Assembly (NCBI RefSeq): GCF_014529535.1
Contig: NW_023503608.1
Span: 10,714,501 to 10,778,500 of the forward strand
Reading direction: 5' to 3'
Source of the DNA: Bradysia coprophila
Lineage: Eukaryota > Arthropoda > Insecta > Diptera > Sciaridae
Length of the DNA: 64,000 nt
Both the position numbers and the translations under genes were made by a program. Of the stretch, positions 22,407-35,235 are shown one piece after another. Numbering within the stretch: position 1 is the first letter of the stretch; each line of letters begins with the position of its first letter. A model generated the notes under the pieces. It worked only from the letters and a program-made list of their open reading frames with translations, had not been told where the DNA came from and did not search any database.

Positions 22407-25400
22407 ATCATTTTTTTCTCAATTAAAAGGTCGTTTACTTGAGTGGATGATGTTATCAAATCAAAAGTGCTACCGTTTTTTTAATGTTAAAACAATATTT
22501 TGTAACAAGGTTGCTTAAATAAAATGATTTCTATCAGATCAAACATGAACAGTATTATTTTATCAATTCGAATTCATACAATAAAACATAGATTACAAAA
22601 ATTTTAAATATGAAATCAATTCGTTGCACGCGCAGTATCTTTGTGTATATAAAAACGATACATTTTTATACGAAGTTGAAATTGAAAGCAGAATGTGTTG
22701 ATATTCGGGAAATTGCGTCTTTCACTTATATTTATAAGTTTACGTAAAACCTGGAATTTAAGTAGATTCTCCATACAAAATGTACGGCGACTTAACAAAT
22801 AAATCACAAGTTTTACCTCAACTTATAATAATTATAAGTGAAAATCTCAATATCCCTACTATGTTGGTTTCACCTTGTCGTTTTTTTTAAATTATTAAAC
22901 AAATTCCATCTAATCGCTTGTTTCAGGGTGGAAAATAGAATTTTTCAGCATTCAAGAACACATGGACTATAAAAACAAATACTACTAGCTTTGGCTGTAT
23001 GTAAATAATTACGTAAGTCTATCTTCAGATATATTAGTTTCTCGAAGACTTCTTCAATTGAGAAGCAGGAACCCAGATCAAAGATCCTTTGTTCCCTACT
23101 CTCCCTGACCTTACTACTTTTATCAGGAAAATTTCCCTGTTTCCGATAAGAAGTCGTTAAGGAACTTATCATCTAATGATCTCGCTAATGATGGTAGATT
23201 CTCATCTTGAAGTTCAATATACCCGAAAAATGTATTTACCAACGTTTTCTATACCTTCTGGGATGTGGAAAAAACTATCAAAAATTAATTTATTTTACAA
23301 ATTAAAAATTTTCATTTTCAATAAAAGTAATTTTTAAGAAAATAAAAAGCGAGGGGTTTCAGTCTTCAAAAAATCATGTCCTCATCACTATATAAAATCA
23401 AACTATTGCGTCATATCCGTTTTAGAGTCGCTTACCCCTCGATAAAAGTAATCTAAATACATCAATACTACATCATACAAATCCATTTAGACAGTCAATT
23501 GCATTCAAGAAAAGTGTATGAGGTGTCTAGAAAGTCAATGATCTCGTTACCAGAGACCTGGGACTATATTTTCAAATACAATTCTACTGCAAATTAAAAT
23601 GCACTTCTCGAACGACTTCGTTTTCATTTGAGCAACATGAAAGCTTTTCCCATTCCAAGAACATATATTTCACCAAGTAAGTGAACGCTTGTTTCTATAT
23701 TAAATTTACAAAAACAAATTGACAATTTAGTCATGACATTTCTTTCAGAACTATTGTACTGCATTTAAACAACGTTCCTTCCGTTCATACAGTTGCAAAT
23801 GCAGGTGTCGGTGATCTGTGACAGTTTGTACGTACAAAACATTTCATTTATATATAACTCGTACTAAACAAAAATGATGTATACAAAGAGCCATAATCAC
23901 GTTCGTTCACTTGGATGACGACTTGCACAATGACAAATAGAAAACTTTATCCAAAGTATACACCACTCAACATTCATTGCACAAAATGTTACATTTCACT
24001 TAACTACAACGTTCTTTTGATAGAATGAAACTTTTTGGGGAACAATTTCTGTGTTCAAAATAGTGAAATGGATTCAATATTTACTTTTTCAATCACGATA
24101 AATCTTTGTTTTATAAAAATAATGTGGTTGTTGTATTGCGAATATAATATACGTGAGCTTTATTTCACAAAAGTTTATGACGATAACTTTAAAGTTTCGT
24201 ATACTATACAATTTGTATAGTGTATATGTATGTATAAGAACTAAGTGGAATACGTTTTTGAATTGTGTGAATGACACCATCAACATTATTATATTTATGT
24301 TGTTTAACTTGCTGTTTAACTAAAGATGCACTTTAATTTTATTGACCAAGCTTTATTTCAAAGAATTACGTTCGTAAAAATAAGCGAATGATGAAGTGAA
24401 TAGGACACTGTTTAATAAGCTGTAACTGGCGTTAATAGCTAAATAGACTGCTACGAAAAAGACAAAGTTTGGAATCTACTTAGTAAGCATTTGTAAAGTC
24501 ATTACACTAGTGTTCATTAAAATTATAGCTTCGTTGTATTAGTAGGTTCGAACAACTGACTTCCTCTTGATTGTTGTGTTCAATCTTCTCACCATCCAAG
24601 TTTTAACATTTTTTTATTGTTTTAGGACAAAAAGATAATCTTGGTTATCACAAGTATCTAAATAATTTGCAGGCATTTTCAAGTGGCATTGTAAAATTTT
24701 CTTTTTTTTTCAAAATTTATTATTTGGCTAGCAAATAATTTATATGCAAAAGAAACGAAAAGTCACTTCTACAGTGTCATCTTTAATGCGGACAATCTTT
24801 GGCCCCTTGTTCATGTCCTAAAACAGAATAGTCAAGTTCTGTGGGTTCGTAGGTTTAACAGCGGCACCAGTTTGGCAATGTCGAAAAATACCAGTAGGTA
24901 CGTGACTCGCATTCGCAGTAGACTTGCGTACCGTAACAAGTGCTTCGCTTTACGTATAATTTTTACATTTAAACAAAATGTGTTTGTGAAACCACAGTGT
25001 TAAACAGCATCGAAAGCACTTTTGGCTCGCATCGCAAATCTCTCACCCTTAACAATGCTTAAACGCAAAATATGTAACATCATATTACTCAACATATTGG
25101 CGCTACGTTCAAATAAAAATGTGGGAGGAAGGAGGAAAGTAGTACCTTCAATGGCAAAACACATTTTAACGAAACAATCTAATTAAAACTCAACAGAACA
25201 TCTCATTATATCACCTTTGCGGCAGTTGGCAGCGGTTCTAAAATCGATAAAATCATGTTTCTGACATGGTTTGAAATTTCTATTTGTATACCATAATTTG
25301 CCACTTCAATAATAGCATACCTCACCTGTACACACTTCAGAAATCAAATTGGTTTCATCCCAAACGAATTCAGAAAAAAATATATCCAATGTATCAAAAT

Positions 25401-27254
25401 GCATATGATTGGAACATTTTATATTTACCATTTGTATAAGTACTGTGTACACACGCCTCTGTGATTTTATCAAACATTTTTGTTTGATTTTTCACATTTT
25501 CCACATTCTGTTGCTTTTCGCCGTAATTGTTTCCATAACTTTCAACGTTGTTTTATGTGCTACATAACTTCTACATGGTGAACGTGTTTGTGAAGCTTGA
25601 TGTCATTTTAAGGTGAAAAGTGTTGTTCGAGTTGAGAGGTAAAAGTTTACTAGAGTATAAGAGCACCGTTTCACTCGAATCACAGAACATCAAATATGTT
25701 TTTACTTGCTTACAGTTAGTTGTCTATGTGACAACTGCGGTAATCGATTGAAATGGAGCACATAAATGTTAGTTACTCGCTCGTTGGAAATGGTTTTATT
25801 TTCACAGCTGGCAACAATTAAATGGATAACTAGCCTTACATCTTACATTCGGCAAAAAAATAATCGTCGAAGGAATTTGACCATCTGTGGTCATGCAGGC
25901 ACACACTGTGTGCCACACAGCCTTTTATTCAACATTTATTTCAAAGATCGAAATACTTTCCGTAAATAATGGGCAAAAGCATTCTTCTTATGAAACACAA
26001 AAATGTTTCGGAAAATTGGTAGGCTTTATGAATCTGTAAAACAAAACGAAATTTGAGCAGCAAGCAATTCTGGTTGTACAGCTAAACAATTACAAATATG
26101 TGCAGTCTTTGGCTCGAACGTTAATCAGCTGATCCGCAAACACACGACGTATAACTATAGTAAACACTCGATAGCCAATGTTTATACTACGTTTTTGTAC
26201 GTGCAGGTCATCTATGCGCTCTTATAACATGTTTAGTATATCAATGTAGCAAATACACTGTGTAGCTTGTGTAACTATTTTTTTTTGTTTGATTTATTAT
26301 ATTTGCACTCATTTCATTTTTGTGTATGCGAAATTCGGAAGCAGAAATGTTTTGCATTCCGTTTAATTGAAAGAACAAACGTATCTATATTGCCGAAAAA
26401 TTACTTTCTTGTTGTGCGGGTCTGAAAATACGGCAAGCATACGCAACAATTGGGATTAATAATTTATTACTTTCTTTTAGGGAAAAGGACGAATGTAATC
26501 TTTGTTGAGAAACATCTATCACCCTTTATGTCGGATTAAATTATGAGTGCAAAAATTAGGTCGTTAATATTAGTAATGGAAGAAATGAAACTGAACTCTT
26601 TTTTTCTTTGAAATTTGCGAATAACGCTTTTAAAAAGCGTACGTTTGTGATAGCGGGTTCTGGGTTGATAACAAAGGTTGAGGCGTTGTGAATCGATGTA
26701 ATTAGCAATTGGGTATCAGGGCAATGAAATATACTTGCTGTGTTGTATGAAAAATGTTTACATTTTTAACCAGTAATCGTAAGATCGTTACGGCCTTGGT
26801 TCCAAATTTTTATTTTGACAAGCCCGACCGGAAGGGAAGAAACCAAACAGCTATTTTAAGGATCCAAAATTATTCTCTGTTCTTATACCGTACCTCTGAC
26901 TCAAAAGTGCAGATAATAGAGGAATTATGTAAAAATGGTTCAGATTTCGGTTCAAGTTAGTCATTGTGATTGAAAGCAGGTGAATACGAAGTTTCGATCA
27001 TTTCGAAAAAATATTTTGTGATCTTTCTATCAGTAAATTTTTCTTTTCAGTTATTTCGAGGTGAGGTACCGTTTAGAAGGTCTTATTTTTTACCACCTAT
27101 CTAACGTGATTCCCAAAAATATTAGTTCTATCACTAAATATTTATTATTCGCTTGAAAGTCAGGGTCTTACAACAGGAAATGGATGTCCTATTTGTTATG
27201 AAAAACTTTAAATGTGCGTACCAAATATTCGTTGATGACAATAGTAGATTACCT
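22407..27254. other. Intergenic stretch, no gene seen
   Basis: AT-rich sequence with scattered short open frames on both strands (for example 22945-23172 minus, 24035-24220 plus, 26754-26960 plus) that have no recognisable domain. I see no repeat structure strong enough to list. Confidence 0.45.
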
Positions 27255-27327
27255 ACTTGTGCGGAAAATCGCGGAAGGCGAAGTTTACAACCACACGAGT
27301 CAAAACAACGATTTTCCGCACAATTAT
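27255..27327. repeat. Short hairpin, GTGCGGAAAATCG arms
   Basis: TTGTGCGGAAAATCG and CGATTTTCCGCACAA pair around a loop with CGGAAGGCGAAG. It lies directly before the larger palindrome at 27329. Confidence 0.75.
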
Positions 27328-27328
27328 G

Positions 27329-27618
27329 TAAGTTATTTTACATGTTAAGTGCGGCGAAAGAGAATTTTTCTTTTGCCGGCCCCCTGCGAAAATAGTACAT
27401 TTCGTACCTAGGACTAAAAGTCTTTTTTAGCGTGTGAGAAGTTTCCAGACAGAGCCGAAGGCGAGGTCTGGAATCGAATTCGCTAAAAAAGACTTTTAGT
27501 CCGTGGTACGAATAGTAATTTTCATATTGGACGGAGAAAAAGTGTGAGGAAGGCGCCTTTTTCGGGTCCTAGGTAGGAAAATGAATTTTCGCAGCACATA
27601 GGAGGTAAAATAACTTAC
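27329..27618. repeat. Palindromic element, about 290 bases
   Basis: Outer arms GTAAGTTATTTTAC and GTAAAATAACTTAC. An inner strong hairpin pairs GGACTAAAAGTCTTTTTTAG with CTAAAAAAGACTTTTAGTCC around a loop containing GAGCCGAAGGCGAGGTC, which is the recurring loop core on the other strand. Confidence 0.8.
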
Positions 27619-28098
27619 AAACTTGATTTAGTTCAAACTAATTTGGATAGGTCTTCTTTAAAAATGTGATTTTATACGAGTAGAGTACGAAGTTAGTGGT
27701 GAGAGGCGTAATTCATGAGTTTCGATATTTTATTCACAAGTGAGGGATATCGATTAAAGATGGATGATTGTGGAACACAAAGAGTAAAGGCATTTTTTTT
27801 GTACTAAAGTGAAAGAGTCATCCATTGTTTCACACCAGAATGTTTTATATTCGTAGTTGACTATCATAATTATCAATATCAAACATTTGAGAGAAAGTAT
27901 TAAAAATGCATGCAAACAGAACAATAGGCACGAGTGCAAAATTTGCGGCCAGAGCAAACTAGTTCTAGATTTGAGTGTTTTTTGTTTCAGAAATATTACA
28001 ATTTAAATAGTAAGAACATTTGATTGAAATTAAGATTATAATTATTAAAACGAGAGGTTTCTCACTCTGATTAGTATCTGGTTAATAATGTCAAGTAT

Positions 28099-28298
28099 TA
28101 GGAGGAATATCCACTTGGCAAATTTGTAGCCTACATTCTCCAACTAGGTCACATGATCACAAACTTCTATTTTGTATACAAACGCACCAAATGTTTTTAC
28201 ATTTTCCAAAAAGGATGCGAGTGCAAATTATCGTCAAAAATCTAACATTTTTGTGTCCAAATGTAGGCTACAAATTTACCAAGTGAAGATTCCTCTTA
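28099..28298. repeat. Hairpin (MITE-like) element, 200 bases
   Basis: Arms TTAGGAGGAATATCCACTTG / CAAGTGAAGATTCCTCTTAA and GTAGCCTACATT / AATGTAGGCTAC pair over about 38 bases. The central part is AT-rich without an open frame. Confidence 0.8.
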
Positions 28299-28527
28299 AA
28301 ATTATTAAAAATATATTGGAAAAATTGTGATCCAAAGGACTTGACCCACCCAAAATGTTTCGTTAATAAGATAATAATGTACAGTTCAGCATTAATAACG
28401 AAGTAACTAGCGTGACTAGGTTACTAACACATATGTGTTACAGTGGCTGAGAACAGTTGTATGGTCAAGGCCGGGTGATCAGGCTATTAAATATTGTAGA
28501 CGCTATTTGCAGGGGCCTGCAAATAGT

Positions 28528-28712
28528 CAAAATATTATAAAGAGACTATTTTCAGGCGTCTGATTTTTTTCTGATTTACAAAATGTATCAAAATAGGGTG
28601 AAGGTTCCTTCCACAAAATAAGGAAGAGTGATGCATCCTGCTACAAAATGCACGGAAGAGAGTTGTGCTTCTCTCTCCAAAATATTATAAAGAAACTATT
28701 TCAGGCGCCTGC
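28528..28712 (+). repeat. Pair of 35-base direct repeats
   Basis: CAAAATATTATAAAGAGACT with its continuation TTTCAGGCGTCTG (28527-28562) recurs as CAAAATATTATAAAGAAACT...TTTCAGGCGCCTG (28677-28712). The spacer is about 115 bases. A small hairpin (CTATTTGCAGG / CCTGCAAATAG) lies just upstream. Confidence 0.7.
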
Positions 28713-28978
28713 AAATAACACTTATACGAAGAAAATATTTATTTTCACCGACAGTTACAATAAATGCTAACCGTTCGACTCGGCAGACAAATAACCTTAA
28801 AAACTAAAGTTCGGTTAAATTTGATTGTTTTGGACTGATTATTTAATCGATAGCATGAATGTGATTATGTAATCTTTTACTGACCAATTTAAAATTAATT
28901 TTATCACGCCTTGTAAAATGAAATATTTGGGGTTTCTTCAATAAATAAGTCATGCTTGCTGTTTAGTCTCTTGTTGAC

Positions 28979-29000
28979 TTTCAGTTCAGTTCAGTTCTGT
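28979..29000 (+). promoter_or_regulatory. Initiator-like triplicate before the odorant receptor
   Basis: TTTCAGTTCAGTTCAGTTCT holds three overlapping copies of TCAGTT, the arthropod initiator consensus, 10-25 bases upstream of the ATG. If used, the 5' UTR would be very short. There is no clear TATA box at the expected distance. This is a motif match only. Confidence 0.35.
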
Positions 29001-29007
29001 AGTTACA

Positions 29008-30357
29008 ATGGAAGACAAAGTATTTGAGAAAGTAAGCAGATTATTGGGTGGGTTCGAGAAAACATTTTACGTATTTGGTCTATTTCCGTCGACGAAATAT
29101 ACCATTTCCTACAAAATATACTGTTTTGTAATATTCGCAATATTTTTTTTATTATTTTCAATAACATCTGTCCTTGAAGCAGTTTTCACTGAAACTCTAG
29201 AGGACACTATGTTTTCCGGTTTACTTACAATTGCCGTCACTTGCATAATGTTTCGAATGATTGTTTTCTACCGTAAGAAAAGCGTAATAAAAATGCTTCT
29301 TGTTAATACGGATATCGCTGCTGATGTTAAAACCTACTGTATGGATAACAGGGACCAGTACCAAGCAGTTCTGCAAAAGGTTAACAGTTTCGTTGACTTT
29401 GCATACAAAATGTATTCGATGTTTACCATAACGGTGCTGATGATGATGATTGTACCGCTTTTTAACAAAGAAAAAGTTTTGCTGATTAAAGTTTGGGTTC
29501 CGTTAGACATCGATTGGAAGTCTAATGAGATTGCTTTTTGGATCATGTATGTATTTACGAACACTACCATGGCATTCTGTGCCATTTCAATTGGACGTTG
29601 TTTGTTCGTTTGGTATATTATGTTGAATATCTCGCTGAAATATGAGATCCTGGGATATCGTTTAACTAATCTTAAAGTAAAACAGCATTCTTCTAGAATG
29701 GATATCATAAGTTGCATTAAGTATCACCTAGACATCAAATCGTAAGTGTGTGAAGGTTTTTAGAGATCAGTTTTGTAAACCATTTATGTCCATTTCGCTC
29801 TACAGAAACCTGCAAAAATTTTACGATTGCTTCAATAGTCTGTTTACTTATCAAATTGTGACCAGCAATATTTCTTTATGTGCTGAGGCCTTTGTCTTGG
29901 CTTTTGTGCGTAACAACAGAAATATAATTCAAAGATAGTATAATAAGAATATTTAAACAAACAAATAGATTCATGTTGAAACACCATTCGAATATCTGCT
30001 GTATTTTGCTACCATGAATTATCTTCTCTTCGAGATATTTTTCATCTTGTACTACGGCAACGAAATTACAGTGAACAGCGAAAAATTATCAACATTCTTA
30101 TTTCAATCGAAATGGTTCGATCAATCTCATGGAATTCGAAAAGACATAAAGATTGTAATGGAAATACTGAAACGACCGGTTAGATTGTTGGTTGGATTTG
30201 TAATTGTTTTCCCATTAGACTTGGCAACATTTACATCGGTTGGTTTCAATTACTGTTGGTGGGAAAATTTTAATTTTCACAAAATTTACGTAATTGTTTT
30301 ATTTTTCAGATTTTAAACATGTCGTACAGTCTATTTAACATACTTAGGAATTCCTAG
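29008..30357 (+). CDS. Insect odorant receptor (7tm_6 family), four exons, apparently intact
   Basis: Exons 29008-29741, 29806-29905, 29969-30238 and 30310-30357 join in phase to 383 codons plus TAG, the usual length for this family. The start is an ATG in AACAATGGA context. Exon 1 carries the N-terminal FEKTFYVFGLFPS segment and four hydrophobic stretches. Exons 2-4 carry the remaining membrane segments and the conserved C-terminal signature: YYGNEITVNSEKL, then a W at SKWFDQS, KRPVRLLVGF, LDLATFTS, and finally ILNMSYSLFNILRNS. Such receptors pair with the co-receptor Orco as ligand-gated cation channels with inverted topology in olfactory neurons (established). The donor of exon 2 is the less common GTGCGT, the weakest point of the model; the acceptor AAATAG before exon 3 is placed by frame and by the expected TPFEYLL segment. 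No stop or frameshift is seen. The ligand cannot be inferred. Confidence 0.87.
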
Positions 30358-31002
30358 AGCATTTGTGAAAGCGTTGAGAACGTTTCTACAACTTTACACA
30401 CAGAGGAAAAATGAGATTAAAATTTTTAGAACTAAGAGGATTACATCAAAATAGTAATTCTTCAGGGATTATATTTTGAATTCCAGATAGGAATTGAAGA
30501 AATATAATTCCTTCAGGGATTAAAATTGAGTTTACTGATCAGTTAAATTATCCACATTAATAAAATAGATTAGGAAAACAGCTATTTTTAAATATTGAAT
30601 GGACAAAGCACTCTTTTCACTGTGTGCAGCGTATTCAGACTTTAGAAAGTTTTAAGAATAAAAACTCAGCTCTATGCGCACTTGGAATGCATAAATAATT
30701 TATAACAATATTATGTTTAGTTTTAGTTGTTGATTTGGAAGGCTCCTGTCCTTGTTACGCAAATCATCATTTTTTATGTTTTGATGGTTGTGTTGTGTCA
30801 TCATTTATTCAGAAAATATATTCTATAGATTTCAAAATAAAAACACTGAGAAATTCTGAAAGTAGTGAGCATTCAAAAAATAGTGAGGTTGTGCCGAACT
30901 TGCCATTTTGTAATCTGCATTTCTACATAACTTAATTTTAATTCCACGAGGAATTAATTTCTTCGTACCAGCGATTCTAAATAAGCTATTTATTTGATCA
31001 TC
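30358..31002. other. Downstream flank of the odorant receptor
   Basis: No gene seen. AATTC(C/T)TTCAGGGATTA occurs twice (near 30460 and 30509), a short direct repeat. No second receptor copy is visible, so this is not part of a local tandem array within the window. Confidence 0.5.
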
Positions 31003-31735
31003 TTACAGCCCACGTGCCCACAAGCAAGAAAAATTAGAGAAAAAATAATCAAAATTCAAGAACGACTTCACTGCACGTTTGAAAGCATATCGACTCGGGT
31101 TGGTAAGGTCAAGTGATGAAAATATCGTGTTGTGGTGGCGTTTGATTCGGTGTAGTGGATCATTTTCTGCATAGTTGGATGTAGGTGTCGGCAGATAGAA
31201 TTTCGGCGGATTCCTCGTATAGCGGTTTGGTTGGTGAAATATAATATCGGATGAGAGTGTCGTCGTAAGCCTTCCACTGATAAGGTTGTATTGTAAAATT
31301 TCATCCAGTTGAAGGCGTCGAGTCTCAAGTGAGTGCATCATAAGACATTTCAGCTTAGATTTGTAATCGGTTTTTGCCCAGGTGAATCTATAAAATAAGA
31401 GTCTTGTAAACTTTCATTGAACTCTCTCAAGTTGGTCGATATATTTGGTGTACTAAGGGTTCCAAATAGAACTGCAGTATTCGAGTCGAGTAAGGACATA
31501 TGTATCATACAGTTTAATTATACTTTTCGGGTTCCTGAAGCTTCTCGTCGTTCGGAAAATGAATCCAATCATCTGGTAACACTTGCGGGTCACGTTAGAA
31601 ATGCGATGGTTAAACTTTACCTTTTCGTCGAATTCCACACCAAGTTCCTTTTTAACGTAAATCGTGCTGGTATTAAGAACGAATTGTAGCATTGCAATAT
31701 CGTCGCCTTGAGTACCAGATTCAAGTCTCGTCAGC
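31003..31735 (-). pseudogene. Broken non-LTR retrotransposon, C-terminal reverse transcriptase part
   Basis: On the minus strand one frame runs through the thumb and C-terminal region typical of Jockey-like LINE reverse transcriptases: KELGVEFDEKVKFNHRI, YQMIGFIFRTTRSFRNP, LYDTYVLTRLEYCSSIWNP, then SLETRRLQLDEILQYNLI and RYAFKRAVKSFL up to TAA. Two in-frame stops (just after IWNP at 31453-31455, and again 15 codons on) break it. The catalytic FADD part is missing at the 5' side (31735), the usual outcome of incomplete reverse transcription. No poly(A) or simple-repeat tail is visible. Confidence 0.8.
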
Positions 31736-33154
31736 TAAATAAAAAAAAATCTGAATTTTTTTCCATTTGGTCTCGAAAGTTATCAAAATTGCATCCCCAT
31801 ACCATAGGACCTAATAATTTGGCGTTGAAGTAATGGTAATGAAAGTAATTCACGAAGGAAATAAAATTTAAGTTCCAAAAAAGAGTCTGTCGCGTACTGC
31901 TAATCCCATAAAGATTAAAATCCATGTCCACATTTCTATCTGTGCAACTAATCGATAAAAAAACAAAATTTGAAAATTTTGTCTCTCAAGTTTCGAAAGA
32001 GTTTGCTGCACGTGTATAGCTCATTTATACCATCTTTTCGCGTGATTATGGAACTTTATACCGTTGTTTATGAACTGCATTTCCATAATTAATTTTAAAA
32101 CAATTTTATCTTCAGTTTATTGACTTGTATTTTTCTCAGCTATACTTGTCGGGATTCCTTGTACGACCAATGAAATATAATTTCTGTAATTAATTTAGAC
32201 AACTACATCGGATCAAGTGTCAATTGCTGTTTTTACACTTCATTTTTTAAAGGCCAGGTTAAGGCGCTCTACTGTCGCAAATGTTTCCACACGACACCTT
32301 AATCTGACCTTAAAGTAAAGCATTTAGCAAGAATAAAAATAAAACCTGAAAATCGTGAAAATATTTGATGCTAAAGTTGCAATGTAAAAAAGTATAATCA
32401 GTATTCATGCTTGAAGTGCGTTGATAAATCGTCAATTTCTATGAGTTTGATTTTGTGCAATTAAATTGTGCTGTTTTCGGATACAAATCAAATATTTCAA
32501 AGATATTTCTGTCTATATAAACTCATCTATCGATATTAAGGGTAAGGTAATAATGGGTGATAGCCTTTCATTGGACTAGGATACAACGCTAAAAGTTCGA
32601 AAAATCGAGAAACTATTTTCATTAAAACGTTATTAGTCACACGATGTGAACTTTACAAACTGAAATAATTACACCGATACTTCATGTTAATATGTAGTTT
32701 ATTGCCATAGTTGAATCTGCAATGAAATTCTGTATGAGTCAATAGTGAAACCATGTCATGTGTTCAAAGAATTGAATACAATTTCATGACAAACTGGCAA
32801 TATTGAAAATATAAGTACACTGGGTCGTTGAGATTGGAAGCAAATATTTTACGGTATCCTTTGTACAGAGTTACTTTGTTGTAGACTCCAGAGCAGAATA
32901 CATTTTTTTTACAACAACTTTATATAACACCAGTTAGGATAAACAACACATTAACTACATTAACTTCATTTGTATTCATAGTTACTAACTGTGATTTTCC
33001 ATGCAAAATTTCGTTGCATTGGATAATGTGTTCTTACATAGCAAAATGAGTGTTAACACCAATGAAGTAAAAGTTTTTGTCAATTTGACAGAAATGTACA
33101 TAGTTAGATCAAATTAAGTAACAGCATCGAAACGCTTGGTGATGTGCTACCTGC

Positions 33155-33326
33155 CTGAAGTAGTTGCAAAAGAAGTTGCAAAATTCGTAAAAGGAAAATG
33201 TTTCTTGCGACAACTTTTGCAACTACTTCAAAAGACTATGAGCAACCTGAAGTAGTTGAACAAGAAGTTGCAAAATTTGTAAAAAGGAAATAGTTTTTGC
33301 AACAAGCTTTGCAACTACTTCAAAAG
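33155..33326. repeat. Two tandem hairpins, CTGAAGTAGTTG arms
   Basis: Units 33155-33234 and 33247-33326 are diverged copies of each other. Each folds on itself: CTGAAGTAGTTGCAAAAGAA with TTTTGCAACTACTTCAAAAG in the first, and the same pattern in the second. Confidence 0.8.
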
Positions 33327-33403
33327 GCTGTGATGTGCTTGCAGCCTATGAGAGGTTAGTCAGATTTATTTTATCACACATGTAATAGTACATTACTATA
33401 CCA

Positions 33404-33512
33404 GTGAAGTAATTTGATATCTCGTATCCAGATGAGTAAAAGTATCCGGGGGCTTCAACTCGTGCTCGAGGTACTTTTACTCATCGTGCTACGAGATATA
33501 AAATTATTTCAC
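33404..33512. repeat. Hairpin element, GTGAAGTAATTTGATATCTC arms
   Basis: GTGAAGTAATTTGATATCTC at the left pairs with GAGATATAAAATTATTTCAC at the right. Inside, GATGAGTAAAAGTA pairs with TACTTTTACTCATC. The loop reads GGGGGCTTCAACTCGTGCTC. Confidence 0.8.
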
Positions 33513-33709
33513 GTGTAAAGTATGGCGTTTTACTTTACGAGCGAGGGAAAGGGTCTTCACTAGTGAGGGAATGGCCACATTACCTCACTAGTAAAGTTAA
33601 TAGATTTATCACATACGCGCGGTGCTCGGATGTCAAAATTATTTAACTAGAAGTTTAATTCAAAAATTACACTTCAGATCTATGTTGTCTCGTTTTCGCT
33701 TATGTGATA

Positions 33710-33775
33710 AAATAGAGTACACACTTGTCACTATCAGTCTCGGCAAGCCTCGACTTCTTCGTGACAAGTGTGTAA
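33710..33775. repeat. Short hairpin with CTCGGCAAGCCTCG loop
   Basis: TACACACTTGTCAC and GTGACAAGTGTGTA are exact inverses around a loop of about 38 bases containing CAGTCTCGGCAAGCCTCGAC. Confidence 0.75.
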
Positions 33776-35235
33776 TATATATGTGCATAACTCATACAGA
33801 GGTTTCAGTAGTTTATTGGTAAATCAGAAGGTAAAGACATCAAGACTTTCATTGAGACTTTTACCGTTTCTAGCTTCGATATCATTTTCCAGTTTTTGAA
33901 AGGTTTCTTTAAATTAGAAGCAGAAAGATACCACTGTGAAACCAAAAAAACTTCTAGTTTCTTTGAAAGAAGTATTCCCATCCGTAAAATTGGTTTATAT
34001 TGAAGAATACTGAATATGCAGTCTCTCTGTTAGTTTATTTCCATACAAAGCCACTATACACTCTAAAATATAAAAAGTTTTCTCATCAAAGATGACATTC
34101 TGTTTGAGTTACACATAGAAAATTAAAAAACGGATACCAGAATTTGTCTATGTAGTTTCCAGAGTAGTTTAACATTGTTAGGTGTATGTAATGTTTCCAA
34201 GGATACAAAATTCGTCAACTGCGGAGAACAAACCATCTATTCTATTCAAATTATTCAACATTCATACATAATACAAACACAATGTGACAAATTTTTATAC
34301 TTGATTTTAAAAACGGGGGTTGGAAAGAATCTAAGAGAATTTCAAAGAAGTGACTTCTTAAATTTAATTGAAATTAGCTCCTGAAAAATAGACTCTGCTG
34401 TTAACATATTTTAAATTCAAGACGTTCGACGAAAAATGTAAAAACAAAGAATCACAGACACCGCATCTAGAATGCTAATAGGATTGTAGCATAATTTGGT
34501 TCGTAGATAAACACGATTTAAAGTTGCCTGGTTTGATGCCAAGCCATACCATTTATAGATCGCAGTTAATTTATACCGACGAAAATAATAAATTTTAAAT
34601 TATGACAAACATCAAAAACAATATACAAAATTTCGAAAATATTTGCCAGATTAATTTTCTATAAACAAACTTATTTTGATGAAGTGTGTTGATATTGCGG
34701 AAAAATTAAACTTTCATCTGTCTTTTGTGGTACCCACCTAGCGTAGATGTATTTATGGTAATTATGGAATGAATATGCAAGAAACAGTAAAAATTCTACA
34801 AAGGCGCCGAACAACGCTGACATACTCATTTTACGTTTTACCTTAGCTTCCTCAGCATTTTCTCATTTTCTCAGAGACTGAATCGTTACATTTTCCCCTA
34901 CATTTTCGAAATTGAATTTCTCGCTACAGGATGTTTCCATATAAATTTCAGTTACGCGCTGTAACCCATCGAACTAAGACGTGCTGATGTTTAGTACCTT
35001 GTGTTCAATTTTACTAGCATAGCGTTTAAATACGTTTCACCGAAAGTAAAAATTTATTGGTTCAATGCAAGGCAGTGAAGACTAAAATCTGTTGATAAAG
35101 TATTTTGATGATGTTTGATTTGCAGCGATTCAATCACGTTTGAGTGAATTGTGAACTTCTGCATTGCTCTGATTTAATGGAATACAATGTGAATTTGAAA
35201 TTTAAAAATCAACAACAGCCTCGACAACAGGTGTT

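Larger units (their letters stand above)
31736..35235. other. Intergenic stretch before the tetraspan gene
   Basis: No gene seen. It includes a half copy of the 105-bp dispersed repeat (33026-33078, minus), tandem hairpins (33155-33326) and two further hairpins. The promoter and 5' UTR of the tetraspan gene should lie in the last few hundred bases. Confidence 0.45.

Noticed and set aside
24541..24565. Possible tRNA B-box (GGTTCGAAC)
   Set aside because: No matching A-box or cloverleaf arms at the needed distance.
29334..29717. Minus-strand open frame of 127 codons
   Set aside because: Antisense of odorant receptor exon 1; it has no motif of its own.
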